Shown one piece after another: positions 14,049 to 21,987 of a DNA stretch of 64,000 nt. Under the pieces are notes generated by a model that saw only the letters and a program-made list of their open reading frames with translations, made no database searches and was not told the DNA's origin. Position numbers and translations under genes: made by a program. This stretch comes from Microbacterium sp. SL75 (GTDB lineage: Bacteria > Actinomycetota > Actinomycetes > Actinomycetales > Microbacteriaceae): assembly GCF_026625865.1 (NCBI RefSeq), contig NZ_CP113067.1:2232001-2296000 (forward strand). Reading direction: 5' to 3'. Position 1 is the first letter of the stretch; each line of letters begins with the position of its first letter.

Positions 14049-15272
14049 ATGAAGACCGGCGCCGCGGGCGGCTTTGCGACCATCGACTTCGAGACGACGG
14101 GCCTCGTCCCCGAACGTGACGATCGTGCGATAGAGGTGTCCGTCGTGCACTCGGACCCGGACGGAACGATCACGGGGCAGTGGGAGACACTGATAAACCC
14201 GCGTAGAGATCTGGGTGCACAACGCATTCACAACATCTCCGCTCGCGAGATCATCGCGGCTCCGATTTTCGAGAGGGTCGCCGCCGAGCTGCTGGAGCTG
14301 CTGTCGGGTCGAGTGGTCGTCGCCCACAACGCGTCTTTCGACCTTCGATTCCTCAACGCCGAGCTCGATCGGATCGACTACAGGCGAGCCGACGACTTCG
14401 TCACGGCATGCACGATGCGCCTCGCCCGCACACATCTCGGCAGCGGCCTTGCCCTCGCGGATTGCTGCGATGCCTTCGGTATACCGCTCGTGGGTGCGCA
14501 TCGGGCTTCAGCTGATGCGCTGGCCACGGCCCGCCTTCTCGAGGCGTTCATCGCAAGCGGGGGGAGCGAGCAGTGGGATCCGCTTCTCCTGTCAGCCCCG
14601 CACCTGACGCCCTTCGACGGTGGGCGCGATGCGTGGCTCGCCCGGGACGAGGTGCCCCCCGTCACCCCCGGTTTCATCGACCGCATCGTGGTGCGGATTC
14701 CCGATGTCTCAGAGACCCATGAGCAAGCGGAGTATCTCGCGCTCGTCGAGCGCGCCCTTCTCGATCGCTACCTCTCCGAGCACGAGAAGGATGCCCTCGT
14801 CGCTCTCGCTGATCGGTCCGGGATCGGGCGGGACACCGCGCATCGGTTGCACCGCGACTATTTCACCGCGTTGGTCAACGTCGTCTGGGCAGACGGTGTC
14901 GTCACGGATGTCGAACGGGCGGACGTCGAGCTCGTCGGCGCTCTGCTCGACATCGATGACGAGATGGTGTCCCGTCTTCTTCTCGCGCCGCCCACGCGTT
15001 TGACGTCACCTCCGACGGTCGTCCTCCAGGAGTTCCTTCTCGCGCCCGGCGACGAGATCGTGCTCACCGGCGAGATGTCGCGTTCGAGGTCCGAGTGGGA
15101 GCGGGATCTTCGTTCAGCCGGCTTCGTGCCCAAACCCGCCGTGACCAAGAGAACAGCCATTCTCGTAGCCGCGGACCCCGACTCGCTGTCGGGCAAGGCG
15201 CGCAAGGCGCGGGACTACGGCGTCCCCGTCGTCGGAGAAGGCTGGCTGCGCGACCTGCTGGCGAGTGTCTGA
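14049..15272 (+). CDS. DnaQ-like 3'-5' exonuclease with TerB-like and BRCT regions
   Basis: 407 residues. The N-terminal DEDD exonuclease (about 8-170) has FATIDFETTGL (Exo I), VAHNASFDLRFL (Exo II) and HRASADALAT (Exo III, DEDDh type). A helical middle region with LVNVVWADGVVTDVERADVE (near 275-294) resembles a TerB/tellurite-resistance-type metal-binding repeat. The last 85 residues resemble a BRCT domain (VLTGEMSRSRSEWERDLRSA ... VVGEGWLRDLL). The architecture suggests DNA repair or nick processing with phosphoprotein or DNA-end binding. TACGCT lies exactly 6 nt before ATG, so the transcript is probably leaderless. It overlaps the next gene by one base. Confidence 0.85.
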   Translation: MKTGAAGGFATIDFETTGLVPERDDRAIEVSVVHSDPDGTITGQWETLINPRRDLGAQRIHNISAREIIAAPIFERVAAELLELLSGRVVVAHNASFDLRFLNAELDRIDYRRADDFVTACTMRLARTHLGSGLALADCCDAFGIPLVGAHRASADALATARLLEAFIASGGSEQWDPLLLSAPHLTPFDGGRDAWLARDEVPPVTPGFIDRIVVRIPDVSETHEQAEYLALVERALLDRYLSEHEKDALVALADRSGIGRDTAHRLHRDYFTALVNVVWADGVVTDVERADVELVGALLDIDDEMVSRLLLAPPTRLTSPPTVVLQEFLLAPGDEIVLTGEMSRSRSEWERDLRSAGFVPKPAVTKRTAILVAADPDSLSGKARKARDYGVPVVGEGWLRDLLASV

Positions 15273-15721
15273 TGGGCGAGCGCAGGTTCGAATGGGGCGG
15301 TCTCAGCGCCGACCGCGGTGACTACGTGACCGCGGCCGAAGCACTGGCCATGCTCGAGGTGCTCGTCATCGCCCAGGCCGACCTCGATGTCACGACCGAG
15401 CTGCGTGACGGTGCCGCCTGGGCGCGGTTCTCGCGCGGAAAGCGCTGGGCCGTCGTGTCGACGCCCGGCTCGCGGTGGTTCTCGGTGGAGACCGACACGG
15501 GCCACCGCCTGCAGATCGTCGACGCCAACACCTCCAAAGACCAGAGCGCTCAGCTGCTCGCCGTCCACGTCGACGTCGCCGAGGCGTACGTCCGCGGCGA
15601 GGCCGAGCCGGTGCGAAGCGGAGGACTCGGCGGTTCGGTGCTCGCGGTGGACGTGAACGGTCGACAGGTGCTGCTGACGCAGTCCGTCGGGCGTCGCGTG
15701 CGCGGTCTGTTCGGTCGCTAG
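15272..15721 (+). CDS. Hypothetical protein coupled to the exonuclease
   Basis: 149 residues; the ATG overlaps the exonuclease stop (TGATG). The central region, GAAWARFSRGKRWAVVSTPG and SRWFSVETDTGHRLQIVDA, forms a predicted beta-rich domain, and the C-terminus ends in basic residues (GRRVRGLFGR). No signal peptide or membrane helix. Tight coupling implies a shared role with the exonuclease. Family not recognised. Confidence 0.65.
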   Translation: MGERRFEWGGLSADRGDYVTAAEALAMLEVLVIAQADLDVTTELRDGAAWARFSRGKRWAVVSTPGSRWFSVETDTGHRLQIVDANTSKDQSAQLLAVHVDVAEAYVRGEAEPVRSGGLGGSVLAVDVNGRQVLLTQSVGRRVRGLFGR

Positions 15722-15803
15722 GCCCGGCGGACGCTTCGGTCAAGCCGGTGTTCCCCGTCGGCACTCTTGACAGGCTGGAGAGGTACGCGACGAAGGGAAT
15801 CCC

Positions 15804-15977
15804 ATGAGCGACCCGCAGAACTCCGCACCGGCCGACGATGCCGCCGACCTCGGCGACGACCCCACGGTCAAGCCGAGCCAGGAGAACGACGTCGACGAGG
15901 AAGCCAAGGCTCCCTCCAAGGACGACCCGAATGCCGACCACCAGGCGACGGGCATCGGAGTCGTCGGCGACGAATGA
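15804..15977 (+). CDS. Acidic small hypothetical protein
   Basis: 57 residues starting MSDPQNSAPADDAADLGDDP and ending HQATGIGVVGDE; strongly acidic, no hydrophobic core, likely disordered. GAAGGGAA lies 5-6 nt before ATG. Proteins of this kind, ending in a conserved GIGVVGDE-like tail, are common in Microbacteriaceae, but I know no function. It precedes the tRNA-Arg gene. Confidence 0.6.
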   Translation: MSDPQNSAPADDAADLGDDPTVKPSQENDVDEEAKAPSKDDPNADHQATGIGVVGDE

Positions 15978-16068
15978 TCCGGATGCCGCGGGGCGGGCGT
16001 CGCGACAAGCCGACGGCCGCTCCGCGGGTCAGGCTCGACCGCTCCACGGTGCTAATCTTGACCGGTCC

Positions 16069-16141
16069 GCCTCCGTAGCTCAGGGGATAGAGCGTTGGTT
16101 TCCGGTACCAAAGGTCGCTGGTTCGATTCCAGTCGGGGGCA
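16069..16141 (+). tRNA. tRNA-Arg (anticodon CCG)
   Basis: Cloverleaf by eye: acceptor GCCTCCG/CGGGGGC with one wobble pair, discriminator A16141, D arm GCTC-aggggata-GAGC, anticodon stem TTGGT/ACCAA around the loop TTCCGGT (anticodon CCG, reading CGG), and T arm GCTGG-TTCGATT-CCAGT. CCA is not encoded. TAATCT at 16053-16058 is a plausible -10 just upstream. Confidence 0.95.
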
Positions 16142-16147
16142 CATCGA

Positions 16148-16178
16148 GAAGGCCGCGATCGTTACGATCGCGGCCTTC
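16148..16178. terminator. Bidirectional terminator after tRNA-Arg
   Basis: A perfect 14-bp stem, GAAGGCCGCGATCG with CGATCGCGGCCTTC, and loop TTA. It can end the tRNA transcript and the convergent DUF2188 gene. Confidence 0.9.
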
Positions 16179-16191
16179 GGTCTTGCCGGGG

Positions 16192-16398
16192 TCAGTCCTC
16201 GTCGGTGACGGACCCGGTGGGCTCGGCGTCTTCGACGATGTGCCGCGAACCGAGTTCGTCCGCGACGGTGCGTCCCTGGTCCACGGCTTCCTCGCGGCTG
16301 GAGAAGCTCGCCGAGAGCTCGGGCCGGCCCTCGACCGCGTTCTCCCACTGGCCTCGGTTCAATCGGGTGGTCACGTCGTTCTGGCTCATGGCATCCAT
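16192..16398 (-). CDS. DUF2188 family protein
   Basis: 68 residues (59 if the second ATG at 16389, MSQND, is used). GQWENAVEGRPELSASFSSR followed by EEAVDQGRTVADELG matches the compact DUF2188 pattern: a short strand with Trp, a Ser/Thr-rich turn and an EA-x-x-x-GR helix. Small, soluble, and of unknown function. It is convergent with tRNA-Arg. Confidence 0.75.
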   Translation of the reverse strand: MDAMSQNDVTTRLNRGQWENAVEGRPELSASFSSREEAVDQGRTVADELGSRHIVEDAEPTGSVTDED

Positions 16399-16429
16399 GT
16401 CACACCCGGGTCGGGGGCACCGCCCCCGT

Positions 16430-16448
16430 CTTGACAGGCGTTGTCAAG
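16430..16448. promoter_or_regulatory. Inverted repeat in a divergent promoter region
   Basis: CTTGACA (16430-16436) and TGTCAAG (16442-16448) are perfect inverted copies 5 nt apart. They lie between the DUF2188 and DUF6458 genes, which diverge. Each arm contains a consensus-like -35 (TTGACA) facing opposite ways. It may be overlapping -35 boxes, an operator, or both; no convincing -10 is seen. Confidence 0.4.
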
Positions 16449-16508
16449 ACCGTCACGGGGTTCCGCAGGGTGCTGCGATGCTGAGGAGACCTTCGAAAGG
16501 GGTCTGTC

Positions 16509-16763
16509 ATGAGTGTCGGAGCCGGTATCGCGCTGTTCGTCGTCGGTGCCATCCTCGCCTTCGCGGTCAACCTCCCCAACGACTTCGTCGATCTCACCAC
16601 GATCGGCTACATCATGATGGGCGCGGGCGTCGTCGTCTTCCTCATCGGGGTCGTGATGCTGGTTCGTCGTCGCCAAACCGATACGGTCACCCGTACCGAA
16701 GGAGCGGGGGCGGCGCAGGTCACGCGCTCGAGCACGCGCTCCTCGAACGACGACCTCGTCTGA
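16509..16763 (+). CDS. DUF6458 family membrane protein
   Basis: 84 residues with two membrane helices (about 5-22 and 34-52), followed by basic LVRRRQT and a polar tail rich in Ser, Thr and Arg. MSVGAGIALFVVGAILAFAV and YIMMGAGVVVFLIG are typical of this small actinobacterial family. Function unknown. GAAAGGGG lies upstream of ATG. Confidence 0.8.
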   Translation: MSVGAGIALFVVGAILAFAVNLPNDFVDLTTIGYIMMGAGVVVFLIGVVMLVRRRQTDTVTRTEGAGAAQVTRSSTRSSNDDLV

Positions 16764-16794
16764 GCCCCGCGGGGTCGATCCCCGGAGAGCTGAT

Positions 16795-17949
16795 ATGACC
16801 GAACCCACCCCCACCGTCGCATACGACCCTGCCGTCGACGACCTGTTCGACGGGCGCTATCGCCTCGGGCGCGTCCTCGGCCAGGGCGGTTACGCGCGTG
16901 TCTACGAAGCCGTCGACACCGCTCTCGAACGCACCCTCGCCCTCAAGGTGATCGACGGCGACGGCGCTGACCCCTCCGACGTGGCGCGCGTGCGCTCCGA
17001 GATCCGGCTGCTCGCGTCCCTGTCGCACCCCTCCCTGGTCACGCTGTACGACGCCAAGCTCGACGCGCAGCCGGCCTACCTGGCCATGGAACTCATCGCC
17101 GGACCGACCCTCACCGATCGCATAGCGCGCGGAGCGCTTCCGGGGCCCGATGTCGCCCGCATCGGTCGCGAGATCGCCGAGGCGTTCGCCGTCATCCACG
17201 GTCGCGGCATCGTCCATCGCGATGTGAAGCCCTCGAACATCCTCATCCGACCCGCCGCCCACGCCGGCGAGAGCCCGCGCGCGACCCTCGCCGACTTCGG
17301 TATCGCCTCGCTCGTCGGGGCGACACGCGTCACCCGAGCCGACACGGTCATCGGCACCGCGGCGTACCTCAGCCCCGAGCAAGCGCGGGGGATGCCCGCC
17401 GGCCCCGCGAGCGACGTCTACGCGCTCGGACTCGTCCTGCTCGAGGCGCTGACCGGCTCCCGCCCCTTCGGGTCCCGCACCCCGCACGAGGCCCTCGCCG
17501 CCCGTCTCGTCGCGGCTCCCGAGATCCCCGCGCAGATCCCGCCCGCGTGGCGTGGAGTTCTCGAGCGGATGACCGCGATCGAGCCGAACGAGAGACCGGA
17601 TGCCACGGGCCTCATCTCCGAGCTCGGCACCCTCTCGGGGGTGACGGTGCCCGTATCGGCCCCGGCGAAGCCGGCCTCGCCTCTTTCGACGGCCGCCCTT
17701 GCCGGCAGCACCGGCCCCACGCGCGTCTTCGAGCCGTCCGTGAACCCGACTCGGCGGCGGGCCGAGACAAAGCCCTCGCCTCGCGCGCTCGTCATCGGCG
17801 CCGTCGTTGCGGTTCTCCTGGCCGCCGGAGGCGTCGGCATCGCCGCAGCTGTCGGTTCCGCGGGCGGGGCCGACGAGCCCGCTCTGCCGTCGCTTCCCCA
17901 GCCCCTCGACCAGCACATGGACGACCTCTGGAAGCAGGTGGGTCCGTGA
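16795..17949 (+). CDS. PknB-type serine/threonine protein kinase, membrane anchored
   Basis: 384 residues. The kinase domain spans about 20-285, with the glycine loop GQGGYARVYEAV, LALKVI (lysine), catalytic HRDVKPSNIL (near 142) and DFGIASL (near 168), plus GTAAYLSPEQ in the activation segment. A Pro/Ser linker leads to one membrane helix (about 330-353) and a short outside tail of about 30 residues without PASTA or other sensor domains. The stop overlaps a lipoprotein gene by GTGA, so the lipoprotein may supply the outside sensor. The PP2C phosphatase at 47928 is a possible antagonist. Confidence 0.92.
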   Translation: MTEPTPTVAYDPAVDDLFDGRYRLGRVLGQGGYARVYEAVDTALERTLALKVIDGDGADPSDVARVRSEIRLLASLSHPSLVTLYDAKLDAQPAYLAMELIAGPTLTDRIARGALPGPDVARIGREIAEAFAVIHGRGIVHRDVKPSNILIRPAAHAGESPRATLADFGIASLVGATRVTRADTVIGTAAYLSPEQARGMPAGPASDVYALGLVLLEALTGSRPFGSRTPHEALAARLVAAPEIPAQIPPAWRGVLERMTAIEPNERPDATGLISELGTLSGVTVPVSAPAKPASPLSTAALAGSTGPTRVFEPSVNPTRRRAETKPSPRALVIGAVVAVLLAAGGVGIAAAVGSAGGADEPALPSLPQPLDQHMDDLWKQVGP

Positions 17950-18419
17950 TCCGCCGCGCCGCCCCTGCCGCGGGCCTCTTCCTCGCCGCGGCCATCGTCC
18001 TCACGGCGTGCACCCCGCCGGCTGCGACCCCCACGGCCTGGCAGCAGAACGTGCAGACCGTGGCCGATCAGGCCTCTGGTGGCGACTACGCCTCGGCTCT
18101 CGCGAGCCTGGATGCTCTCGAGGCCGACGTGGTCGCCCGCCGTGACTCCGGCGAGATCTCCGCGGACGAAGCCGACGGCATCCTGAGTCGGATCGCCACC
18201 GTCCGAGCCGACCTGACCTCTCTCGTGCCGACGCCGACGCCGACGCCCACAACGGATCCCGCGCCCACACAGTCGTCGGACACGGTCGTCGACGACGGTG
18301 GTGATGAGCCCGCCCAGCCGGCTCCGAATGACAAGAGTCCCGGCGGAAAAGACGACAAGGGACCGGGCAACGGCAATGGCAATGGCAACGGCAAAGGCCC
18401 CGGCAAGAAAGACGGCTGA
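17946..18419 (+). CDS. Lipoprotein coupled to the kinase
   Basis: 157 residues from GTG 17946, overlapping the kinase stop. The signal peptide ends in the lipobox LTAC (Cys22). A helical region of about 65 residues (WQQNVQTVADQASGGDYASA ... RIATVRADLTSL) follows, then a Thr/Pro linker and a C-terminus of Gly-Asn and Gly-Lys repeats (GPGNGNGNGNGKGPGKK). It should be anchored to the outer face of the membrane. No known domain; coupling suggests a partner or sensor for the kinase. Confidence 0.8.
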   Translation: MIRRAAPAAGLFLAAAIVLTACTPPAATPTAWQQNVQTVADQASGGDYASALASLDALEADVVARRDSGEISADEADGILSRIATVRADLTSLVPTPTPTPTTDPAPTQSSDTVVDDGGDEPAQPAPNDKSPGGKDDKGPGNGNGNGNGKGPGKKDG

Positions 18420-18473
18420 GCCGCTTCGCCCGGGTCGCGCCGAGGGGGTCGGAACGCGTGCGAGGATTGCCCG

Positions 18474-19277
18474 GTGCCGCGCCGCGTGACCGCAGAACTC
18501 GACCTCGATCTCGGGGCCTCCGTCGACCTCATCTTCCAGATCACCGCCGCGCAGGGAGCACCCCTGGCGAGCGAGAATCTGACATTCGCACAGGGAGACC
18601 GTCTCTACGCACCGACCGAGCTCGTCGAACCGTCCGGCAGTCGACTCCATCGGCTCACCGCCGACCAGGGGCCCCTCTCGGTGCGCTACGAAGCGCTCGT
18701 CTCGGGTGCGGCCCAGAGTCCCCGCACGAGCGATCTCGAGACCATCGGCTATCTGCGGCCAAGCCGCTACTGCCAGTCCGACGAGGTGTTCGCCCAGGCG
18801 CGGCGTCAGTTCCGCGGTCTGTCGGGGCGCGAGCTCCTGGCCGCGGTGTCGGACTTCGTGGCATCCACCGTCACGTACACGCCCGGGCTCAGCATGGGCA
18901 CCGACAGTGCCGTGACGACCCTCTCGACCGGTCAGGGCGTGTGCCGCGATTACGCGCACGTCGTGATCGCCCTCCTGCGCGCGATGGACATGCCCGCCCG
19001 GTACGCGGCGTGCTTCGCCCCCGGGCTCGACCCGATGGACTTCCACGCCGTCGCCGAGGCGTACCTCGACGGGCACTGGTACGTCGTCGACGCCACGCGC
19101 CTCGCCGATCGTCGCTCGCTCGTGCGGATCGCCACGGGACGCGACGCGGCCGACTGCGCCTTCCTCAGCTTCCACGGCGGATACGTGGGGCTCGAGCGGA
19201 TGCGCGTGGATGCCGTGCTCGAAGACGCCCCCGCTGCGGAGCCCGACGACCACGAGACCCTGGTGCGGATCGCCTGA
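18474..19277 (+). CDS. Transglutaminase-like cysteine protease family protein
   Basis: 267 residues from GTG 18474. An N-terminal beta domain (about 1-100) precedes a transglutaminase-like core with the triad visible: Cys in GQGVCRDYAHV (near 160), His in DFHAVAEAYL (near 186) and Asp in WYVVDATR (near 204). There is no signal peptide, so it is cytoplasmic. Family members act on peptide or isopeptide bonds, and some lie in proteasome-like or peptide-crosslinking contexts. The substrate is unknown. Confidence 0.85.
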   Translation: MPRRVTAELDLDLGASVDLIFQITAAQGAPLASENLTFAQGDRLYAPTELVEPSGSRLHRLTADQGPLSVRYEALVSGAAQSPRTSDLETIGYLRPSRYCQSDEVFAQARRQFRGLSGRELLAAVSDFVASTVTYTPGLSMGTDSAVTTLSTGQGVCRDYAHVVIALLRAMDMPARYAACFAPGLDPMDFHAVAEAYLDGHWYVVDATRLADRRSLVRIATGRDAADCAFLSFHGGYVGLERMRVDAVLEDAPAAEPDDHETLVRIA

Positions 19278-19301
19278 CGCGGCCTCCCAGGCGTCGCGCC
19301 C

Positions 19302-19307
19302 TAGACT
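19302..19307 (+). promoter_or_regulatory. -10 element of argS
   Basis: TAGACT ends 9 nt before the argS ATG, giving a transcript with almost no leader. Confidence 0.6.
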
Positions 19308-19316
19308 TGTCGGGTT

Positions 19317-20981
19317 ATGGATCCCGCAGCCCTCTCCGCCGCCCTGCTCGCTGTCATCGCCCCGCTCGCCGAGGCGCGACGAGAGGGTTCCTCGGCCGGG
19401 ATCACGGCCGCCGACCTGCCGCTTGAACGGCCCAAGAACCGCGATCACGGTGACTGGGCGTCCAACGCCGCCCTGAAGCTCTCGAAGGTCATCGTGGCCA
19501 ACCCCCGTGAGTTCGCGGCAGAGATCGCCGCCGGCCTCGAGTCCGTCGACGGCATCGCGAGCGTCGAGGTCGCCGGCCCCGGATTCATCAACATCCGGCT
19601 GGACGCCGCGGCCGCCGGTGCGCTGGCCCGCACGATCGTCGAGCAGGGCGCCGCGTTCGGCTCGAACGACAGCCAGAGCGGCAACACGATCAATCTCGAG
19701 TTCGTCAGCGCCAATCCGACCGGTCCCTTGCACATCGGCCACACCCGCTGGGCAGCCCTGGGCGACGCAATCGCCCGCGTGCTCCTCGCGAGCGGGGCAA
19801 CCCTGGTGCGCGAGTTCTACATCAACGACGCCGGTGCCCAGATGGAGCGATTCGGCCGCTCGGTGGTCGCCGCCATCGCCGGCGAGCCGACACCCGAAGA
19901 CGGCTACGGCGGCGCCTACATCGCCGCTCTCGCCGAGCGCGTGCAGGCCGCCCGCACCGACATCCTCGAGCTCGACCGCGCCGAGCAAGTCTCGGTCGCC
20001 ACCGAGCTCGCATACGGCTTCCAGCTCGGCGAGATCCAGGCCTCGCTCGCGCGCTTCAACGTGCACTTCGACGTCTGGTTCTCGGAGCGCGACCTGCACG
20101 CCCGCATCGAGGGCCAGCCGAGCCTCGTCGACGAGGCTGTCGACCGCCTGCGCGAGCAGGGCCACGTTTTCGACGAGGACGACGCCGTGTGGGTGCGCAC
20201 GACCGACTTCGGCGACGACAAGAACCGCGTCATCCGTCGCTCGAACGGCGAGTACACCTACTTCGCCGCCGACGCCGCCTACTACCTCAACAAGGGCGAC
20301 CGCGGGTTCGCTCACAAGATCTACCTGCTCGGCGCCGACCACCACGGCTACGTGCACCGCCTCAAGGCGCTCGCCGGAGCCGCGGGCGACGACCCCGAGA
20401 AGGACATCGAGTTGCTCATCGGGCAGCTCGTCTCGATCAACGGGGCACGCCTGTCCAAGCGGGCGGGCAACATCGTCGAGCTCGACGACCTGCAGGCGTG
20501 GCTCGGAACCGACGCCCTGCGCTACTCGCTCGCGCGTTACCCGGCCGACTCGCCGCTGACGCTCGACCCCGAGATCCTGCAGAAGCGCACGAACGACAAC
20601 CCGGTCTTCTACGTGCAGTACGCCCACGCGCGCACGCACAATGTCGCGCGCAACGCCGCGGACTCCGGCGTCGACCGCTCAGAGTTCGCCCCCGAGCTGC
20701 TCGACCACGAGACCGAGTCGGCGCTCCTGGGCGCACTGCAGGAGTACCCGCGCATCGTCGCGTACGCCGCCGAGGTGCGCGAGCCGCACCGCGTCGCGCG
20801 TTACCTCGAGGAGCTCGCGGGGCTGTACCACCGCTGGTACGACAACTGCCGCGTCATCCCGCTCGGCGAAGCCCCCGTCGAGTCCGTGCACCGCACGCGC
20901 CTGTGGCTGAACGACGCCACCGGCCAGGTGCTGCGAAACGGCCTCGACCTGCTCGGCGTCAGCGCTCCGGAGCGGATGTAG
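19317..20981 (+). CDS. argS: Arginyl-tRNA synthetase
   Basis: 554 residues, a normal length. The class I signature is GPLHIGHTRW (HIGH near 140), and the KMSKS loop is degenerate (LSKRAGN, near 380), as usual in ArgRS. The N-terminal tRNA D-loop-binding domain (about 1-110, with ERPKNRDHGDWASN-like sequence) and the C-terminal anticodon-binding domain (from about 440) are present. It charges tRNA-Arg, one of whose genes lies 3 kb upstream. It lies before lysA as in many actinobacteria. Confidence 0.97.
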   Translation: MDPAALSAALLAVIAPLAEARREGSSAGITAADLPLERPKNRDHGDWASNAALKLSKVIVANPREFAAEIAAGLESVDGIASVEVAGPGFINIRLDAAAAGALARTIVEQGAAFGSNDSQSGNTINLEFVSANPTGPLHIGHTRWAALGDAIARVLLASGATLVREFYINDAGAQMERFGRSVVAAIAGEPTPEDGYGGAYIAALAERVQAARTDILELDRAEQVSVATELAYGFQLGEIQASLARFNVHFDVWFSERDLHARIEGQPSLVDEAVDRLREQGHVFDEDDAVWVRTTDFGDDKNRVIRRSNGEYTYFAADAAYYLNKGDRGFAHKIYLLGADHHGYVHRLKALAGAAGDDPEKDIELLIGQLVSINGARLSKRAGNIVELDDLQAWLGTDALRYSLARYPADSPLTLDPEILQKRTNDNPVFYVQYAHARTHNVARNAADSGVDRSEFAPELLDHETESALLGALQEYPRIVAYAAEVREPHRVARYLEELAGLYHRWYDNCRVIPLGEAPVESVHRTRLWLNDATGQVLRNGLDLLGVSAPERM

Positions 20982-20984
20982 AGC

Positions 20985-21755
20985 ATGACGGATGCCACGG
21001 CCCCCCGCCGCCGCACCGTTCGCTGGGTCGCCGTCCTCGTGGTTGTCGTCGTCCTGCTCGCCGGGGCGGTCGTGGCAGCGGAGTTCATCGCCCGCTCGGT
21101 CGTGACCAGCACCGTGCGCTCGCTCGTCGTGAAGAACGTCGGCCTGCCCGACGATCAGAATGTCGACGTGTCGGTGTCGGGTCTGGTCCTGCCGCAGCTG
21201 CTGGGCGGACGCCTCGACGAGGTCGCCGTGTCGTCGAACGACGTGACCCTCGGTCCCATCACCGGCGACGTCCGCGTCGACCTGCGCGGGGTCCCCGTCT
21301 CGGGCGATGCCGCGGCGGACGGCGGGGTGGCCTCGGTGCGACTCGACCAGGATCACCTCAAGACTCTGCTCGCCGAGGTTCCGGACCTCCCGGCGAGTAC
21401 CGTCACCATGGCCGCCCCCGACGTGAATCTCGAGACCTCGCTCTCGCTCTTCGGCATCGCGATCCCGGTCGGCGTCGGGGTCACCCCCGGTGCCGCCGAA
21501 GGCGATCTGACGTTGACCCCGTCGTCGTTCCAGGTGGGCGGCAACGCGATCGATGCCGACACTCTCCGCGGCCAGTTCGGCGGCGTGGCCGATTCCTTGC
21601 TCAAGACGACGAGCCTCTGCATCGCCGACCGCCTCCCGCGGGGGCTCACCCTGACCTCGGCCACCGTCCAGGGGCAGGATCTCGTGGCGACGTTCGACGT
21701 GGCCGGCGGCATCCTGAACGATCCCGCCCTGCAGAGCGACGGCGCCTGCGGCTGA
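20985..21755 (+). CDS. LmeA-like phospholipid-binding protein (DUF2993)
   Basis: 256 residues. A single N-terminal membrane segment (about 13-35) follows basic residues. The exported domain repeats the pattern of DUF2993: VVTSTVRSLVVKNVGLP, VSGLVLPQLLGGRLDEVAVS, and a C-terminus with LPRGLTLTSATVQGQDL. In mycobacteria LmeA binds phospholipid and supports mannan elongation in the periplasm. Here it starts 3 nt after the argS stop and is probably co-transcribed with argS. Confidence 0.82.
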   Translation: MTDATAPRRRTVRWVAVLVVVVVLLAGAVVAAEFIARSVVTSTVRSLVVKNVGLPDDQNVDVSVSGLVLPQLLGGRLDEVAVSSNDVTLGPITGDVRVDLRGVPVSGDAAADGGVASVRLDQDHLKTLLAEVPDLPASTVTMAAPDVNLETSLSLFGIAIPVGVGVTPGAAEGDLTLTPSSFQVGGNAIDADTLRGQFGGVADSLLKTTSLCIADRLPRGLTLTSATVQGQDLVATFDVAGGILNDPALQSDGACG

Positions 21756-21892
21756 CCGCCCGGCTCGACACGGAGCATCGCCCCGGACGTCCGCGCGTGC
21801 GTTCCTCCCGGTCGCGTGCCGCGACGCCCGCGCCCCCTCGGAATCGAGACAGCAGGGGCGGTCGTGGGAAAAGGGCGGCATACGTCGTGCCC

Positions 21893-21898
21893 TAGACT
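21893..21898 (+). promoter_or_regulatory. -10 element of the lysA operon
   Basis: TAGACT lies 89 nt before the lysA GTG, giving a leader of about 80 nt. The 232-nt gap 21756-21987 otherwise shows no clear riboswitch. In particular I could not recognise a lysine riboswitch, which would be longer. Confidence 0.55.
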
Positions 21899-21987
21899 GC
21901 AAGGACTGCCCGCCGCGTGACTCTCCGCGCGGGTGGGAGCCGTGATCCGCGGCCGTCGCGTCGCCGCAAAACCCGATTGGTCCCCCT

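Noticed and set aside
15767..15803. TTGACA (15767-15772) as a promoter for the small acidic protein at 15804
   Set aside because: No acceptable -10 is found 16-19 nt downstream.
17418..20639. A 1073-codon open frame on the minus strand
   Set aside because: It lies antisense to the kinase, lipoprotein, transglutaminase and argS genes; its translation is Arg/Gly/Val/Asp noise typical of high-GC antisense frames.
21756..21987. Lysine riboswitch before lysA
   Set aside because: The leader after the -10 is only about 80 nt and shows none of the expected multi-helix core.
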